From Sphingomonas flavalba (GTDB taxonomy: Bacteria; Pseudomonadota; Alphaproteobacteria; Sphingomonadales; Sphingomonadaceae): 64,000 bases of DNA. Each line of letters starts with the position of its first letter. The stretch's first letter is position 1. Shown here piece by piece: positions 60,992-64,000 of this stretch. The translations under genes were made by a program, and so were the position numbers. The DNA lies in NCBI RefSeq assembly GCF_004796535.1, contig NZ_SPHY01000011.1, positions 32,206 through 96,205 on the forward strand, given 5' to 3'. Below the pieces are notes generated by a model. It had not been told where the DNA came from, made no database searches, and worked only from the letters and a program-made list of their open reading frames with translations.

Positions 60992-62601
60992 TCGCCAACA
61001 CCCAGCCCGCCGAAGCGGATATCCTGATCGTCGGGTCGGGCGCCGCCGGGATCGCCCTCGCCCTCTCGCTGGAAGGGTGCGGTCGCCGCGTGCTACTGGT
61101 AGAGGCCGGCGGCGCCCGCCCCTCGCCCGCCAGCCAGGCCTTCTACCGCGCCGACAGCGTATCGCCCGACACCCATATCCCGACCGAATTGTTCCGCCGC
61201 CGTGGCTATGGCGGGACGACGCCGCTGTGGGGCGGCCGCTGCATCCCGCTCGACCCGGTCGATTTCGCGACGCGGGACTGGATTCCGCATTCCGGCTGGC
61301 CGATCGGCTATGAGGAGGTGCGCCGCTACCACGCCGCCGCGCTCGACCTTTGCCATGCCGGGCCGGAAAGTTTCGACGCGGCTACCGCCTTCGGCCCCGC
61401 GCCGGCGCCGCTGGTCGATCGCGCGCCGGGTCCGGAAATCGACATCAACCGGGTCGAGCGCTTCAGCCTGCCGACCGATTTCGTCGCCAGCTACGGCGAA
61501 CGCCTCCGCCAGGCGCGCGACGTGACCGTACTGCTCGATCACCCAGTGCTGCGGATCACCGCCGCCGACGGCCGGGTGACCGGGGTCGAAACCCCGGCCG
61601 GCGCCATCGCCGCGCCCTGCGTCGTCATCGCCACCGGCGGCATCGAAACGCCGCGCCTGCTGCTCGCTTCCGGCCTCGGCGGCGACCTCGTCGGCCGCTA
61701 TTACCAGACCCATCTGCATGTTCAGGTCGGGACGATGCGCTGCGCCCCCGGCGCCCGGCTCGACTATCAGCGCTCGCCCGAAGGGGTGTGGTGCCGCCGC
61801 TATATCGCGCTCGACCGCGCCACGCTGGAACGCGAGCGGCTGTTTCAGATCAACATCCGGCCGACCCACCCCGACATTGCCGATCCCGCGCACCGCAACC
61901 CGATCCTGTCGGCGATGTATTTCGCCAAGGGCGGGCTGGTCGCCGAATATGCGCGGATCATCACCGGCGCCCGCAATCTCGGCGCCGGGCGGGAACGCCG
62001 GCCGTTCACCTTCCACCTCGCCCATCTGCGCAACATGCTGCTCGGCGTGCCGATGCTGGTCGCCTTCGTCGCCCGCTGGCTGCGGCTGCGAACCTTCGCC
62101 AAGCGCAAGCTGCCCTCGGTGTTCCTGCGCAACGCCACCGGCCGCTACGCGATGGACATCCATCTCGAACAGGTGCCGAACCCGGACAGCCGGATTATTT
62201 TGTCCGACGCGCGCGACGCGCTCGGCGTGCCGCGCGTCATCGTCGACTGGCGGACCACCGATGCCGACCGGGCAATGTTCCGGCGCGGCATGGCGCTGAT
62301 GCGCGACGCCAGCCGGGGCAGCGGCGTCGAACTGGAATGCGACGACGCCGCGCTCGACCATGCCGTGCTGCACCCCACTCCCGGCCATCATATCGGCACG
62401 GCGCGGATGGCGAACAGCCCGGCGGAGGGGGTGTGCGACGCCAATGGCCAAGTGTTCGGCGTCGCCGGCCTCTATGTCTCGGGGTCGGCGCTGTTCCCGA
62501 CCGGCGGCGTCGCCAACCCGACGCTTACCATCGTCGCCCTCGCCCTGCGCCTCGCCGATCATCTGCGCGCCGGGCTTGGCGTGGCGCGCCCGGCACCGTA
62601 G
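60988..62601 (+). CDS. GMC-type FAD oxidoreductase
   Basis: A 537-residue flavoprotein. The FAD-binding motif is GSGAAGIA at about 16-23; GYGGTTPLWGGRC corresponds to the GMC loop; the C-terminus carries HHIGTARM and a GGVANPTLTIVALALRLAD helix with the catalytic His and the partner Asn. It is more like pyranose oxidase/gluconate dehydrogenase-type members than the choline dehydrogenase-like protein at 46662. No export signal is seen, but a hydrophobic stretch near the middle (MLLGVPMLVAFVARW) may touch the membrane. It is coupled to the aldo/keto reductase and followed after 94 bases by a solute-binding lipoprotein gene. The substrate is unknown. Confidence 0.85.
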   Translation: MIANTQPAEADILIVGSGAAGIALALSLEGCGRRVLLVEAGGARPSPASQAFYRADSVSPDTHIPTELFRRRGYGGTTPLWGGRCIPLDPVDFATRDWIPHSGWPIGYEEVRRYHAAALDLCHAGPESFDAATAFGPAPAPLVDRAPGPEIDINRVERFSLPTDFVASYGERLRQARDVTVLLDHPVLRITAADGRVTGVETPAGAIAAPCVVIATGGIETPRLLLASGLGGDLVGRYYQTHLHVQVGTMRCAPGARLDYQRSPEGVWCRRYIALDRATLERERLFQINIRPTHPDIADPAHRNPILSAMYFAKGGLVAEYARIITGARNLGAGRERRPFTFHLAHLRNMLLGVPMLVAFVARWLRLRTFAKRKLPSVFLRNATGRYAMDIHLEQVPNPDSRIILSDARDALGVPRVIVDWRTTDADRAMFRRGMALMRDASRGSGVELECDDAALDHAVLHPTPGHHIGTARMANSPAEGVCDANGQVFGVAGLYVSGSALFPTGGVANPTLTIVALALRLADHLRAGLGVARPAP

Positions 62602-62695
62602 AGGTCGTCCAGCCGTGCGGAGGCGGCACCGGCCCGCGCCGCCGCCCGTTCCAGCCCGGCTGGCCCAGACTGTGCAGCCAAAGGTCCGCGTCCCG

Positions 62696-64000
62696 ATGAT
62701 ACCGCTTCGCCCGCTCCTTCCGCTCTGCGCCCTCGCCGCCGCGCTTGCCGGCTGCGGCGAAAAGGCCGGGGCGCCGGTCGCGGTCAGCGTGATCGGCGAA
62801 AAGCCGGCGCTCGCCAATCCGGATCGCGGCCCGATGACCACGGCGGCGGCGGTGCTTGCCGGCGCCGTCGCGGAAGGACTGGTGGCGATGGATGCCGCCG
62901 GCCAGATCGAACCGGCGCTGGCCGAACGCTGGATCGTCACCGATGACGGGCTGAGCTATATCTTCCGCCTGCGCGCCGCGACCGGCGCCAACGGCAAGCC
63001 GATCACCGCCAATGATGTCGTCCGCCGCCTGCGCGCCGCGGTCTCCCGTTCCAGCCGCAACCCGCTGCGCGCCGACCTCGCCCTGATCGACAGCATCTCG
63101 GCGACGACGCCGCAGATCATCGAGATCCGGCTGCGCGCGCCCCGCCCGCCGCTGCTCAACCTGCTCGCCCAGCCTGACATGGCGGTGATCGCCGCCGGCG
63201 GCGCCGGCCCGCTGCGCCAGAAGGCGGAGGGCGGCGTGATCCGGCTGACCCCGCTGCCGGAATTCGACGAGGATGGAGAACCGCTGCCGCCCGGCCCGGA
63301 CCGCACCCTGCTGCTGCGCGGCGAGCGCGCGGCGCTGGCGGTCGTCCGCTTCACCCGCGGCGAAACCGATCTCGTGCTCGGCGGCCGCTACGGCGATCTT
63401 CCGATCGCGCGGATGGGGGTGCCGCGCACCCGCGACGTGCGGATCGATCCGGCGGAGGGCCTGTTCGGCCTGATGGTCGCCGGCGACGCCCCGTTCTTCG
63501 CCGATCCGGACATCCGCCGCGCGCTGGCGATGGCGATCGACCGGCAGGCGCTGATGGCCGCGATCGGCGGCAACGACGCCCGGCCGGATGTCGCCATACT
63601 GCCGGAACGCTATCGGTCCGCCGCCGACCCCGCCGTTCCGCGCTGGGCCGGGCTGACCCAGGCGGATCGCCAGGCGAGCGCCCATGCGATTATCGCCGGC
63701 TGGCGCGAACGCGAAGACGCACCGCCCCCGATCCGCGTCGCGCTCCCCGCCGCGCCGGGCGCGACGCTGCTGTTCGGTCGGCTCGCCGCGGACTGGCTCG
63801 CCCTCGGCCTCACCGCAGTGCGGGTGGCGGAAGGCGATGCCGCCGACATCCGGGTCGTCGACGCGGTGGCGCCGGCGCCCAGCGCCATCTGGTATCTGCG
63901 CGCCGCGCTCTGCCCGACGCCGGCGCGCTGCGACCCGGCGACCGCCGACGCGCTGGCGCGGGCGACCGCCGCCGATACCGCCGCCGCGCGCGGGCAGGCG
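62696..64000 (+). CDS. Family 5 solute-binding lipoprotein (peptide/nickel type), 3' truncated
   Basis: The frame is open from this ATG to the window end (435 codons), so the C-terminus is missing. A lipobox LAGC gives a lipidated Cys20. The mature part reads like an extracytoplasmic solute-binding protein of family 5: VAEGLVAMDAAGQIEPALAERW, GLSYIFRLR and NGKPITANDVVRRL match the conserved opening, and DPDIRRALAMAIDRQAL is the usual mid-protein helix. These proteins deliver peptides or related ligands to ABC importers. No ABC permease or ATPase gene is visible within the window; it may lie just downstream. The region between residues 215 and 245 is acidic and proline-rich. Confidence 0.82.
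   Translation, partial: MIPLRPLLPLCALAAALAGCGEKAGAPVAVSVIGEKPALANPDRGPMTTAAAVLAGAVAEGLVAMDAAGQIEPALAERWIVTDDGLSYIFRLRAATGANGKPITANDVVRRLRAAVSRSSRNPLRADLALIDSISATTPQIIEIRLRAPRPPLLNLLAQPDMAVIAAGGAGPLRQKAEGGVIRLTPLPEFDEDGEPLPPGPDRTLLLRGERAALAVVRFTRGETDLVLGGRYGDLPIARMGVPRTRDVRIDPAEGLFGLMVAGDAPFFADPDIRRALAMAIDRQALMAAIGGNDARPDVAILPERYRSAADPAVPRWAGLTQADRQASAHAIIAGWREREDAPPPIRVALPAAPGATLLFGRLAADWLALGLTAVRVAEGDAADIRVVDAVAPAPSAIWYLRAALCPTPARCDPATADALARATAADTAAARGQA

Overview
The window is a GC-rich, gene-dense chromosome segment from an alphaproteobacterium, most likely a sphingomonad (Sphingomonas/Rhizorhabdus/Sphingopyxis type). The lineage signs are three large TonB-dependent receptors with sphingomonad-style 'VVTGSR' or 'VVTAQKR' plug starts, a PEPxxWA-CTERM exported protein, a PutA without a DNA-binding domain, tandem exported amidohydrolases and acyl-CoA dehydrogenases, and a 'CERSEAIQ'-type dispersed repeat. 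I see no rRNA, tRNA, CRISPR array, transposase or phage gene. No lineage marker gene is present, so the assignment is an inference.

Region 1 (1-12.7 kb): after the tail of a phospholipase D-type protein, the minus strand carries what looks like one long unit. In transcription order it has a TonB-dependent receptor, three exported N-acyl-D-amino-acid deacylases, dgcN, dgcA, a dicarboxylate/amino acid symporter and a LysR regulator. The genes read as uptake and deacylation of N-acyl-D-amino acids outside the cytoplasm, import of D-glutamate or a relative, and conversion through N-acetyl-D-glutamate to N-acetyl-L-glutamate. A LysR-type T-N11-A dyad lies just upstream of dgcN.

Region 2 (13.2-17.6 kb): divergent from the receptor, a coupled trio encodes glutaryl-CoA dehydrogenase, a fused alpha-beta E1 of a 2-oxoacid dehydrogenase, and a FabD-like acyltransferase.

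Region 3 (17.6-33.7 kb): a peptide and amino-acid use island. It has an S10 carboxypeptidase, a class IV aminotransferase-like protein without the usual lysine, an exported amidohydrolase, a PhzF-like isomerase, a second TonB receptor, a DUF885 peptidase, a GntR/FCD repressor, a second symporter and PutA. Four copies of a GATTGTCRACAATC-type dyad lie in the three control regions of this island, so it appears to be one GntR regulon.

Region 4 (33.9-48.3 kb): a catabolic cluster with a thiolase-like protein lacking catalytic Cys/His, a Zn-ribbon/OB-fold protein fused to an SDR-like domain, a cyclase-family hydrolase, an acyl-CoA ligase, an AraC regulator, a third TonB receptor, an aldehyde dehydrogenase, a Tat-exported BBE-type flavoprotein, a SnoaL-like protein, a di-heme cytochrome c and a GMC dehydrogenase. 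Its content recalls the sphingomonad peg (polyethylene glycol) operon but is longer. A strong bidirectional hairpin closes it.

Region 5 (48.3-64 kb): an orphan PEP-CTERM protein, a second AraC regulator, a repeat-bearing gap, a minus-strand group (MFS transporter, Baeyer-Villiger-type monooxygenase, two acyl-CoA dehydrogenases, gamma-glutamyltransferase), a prolyl oligopeptidase, and a plus-strand group (aldo/keto reductase, GMC-type oxidoreductase, and the start of a family 5 solute-binding lipoprotein cut by the window edge).
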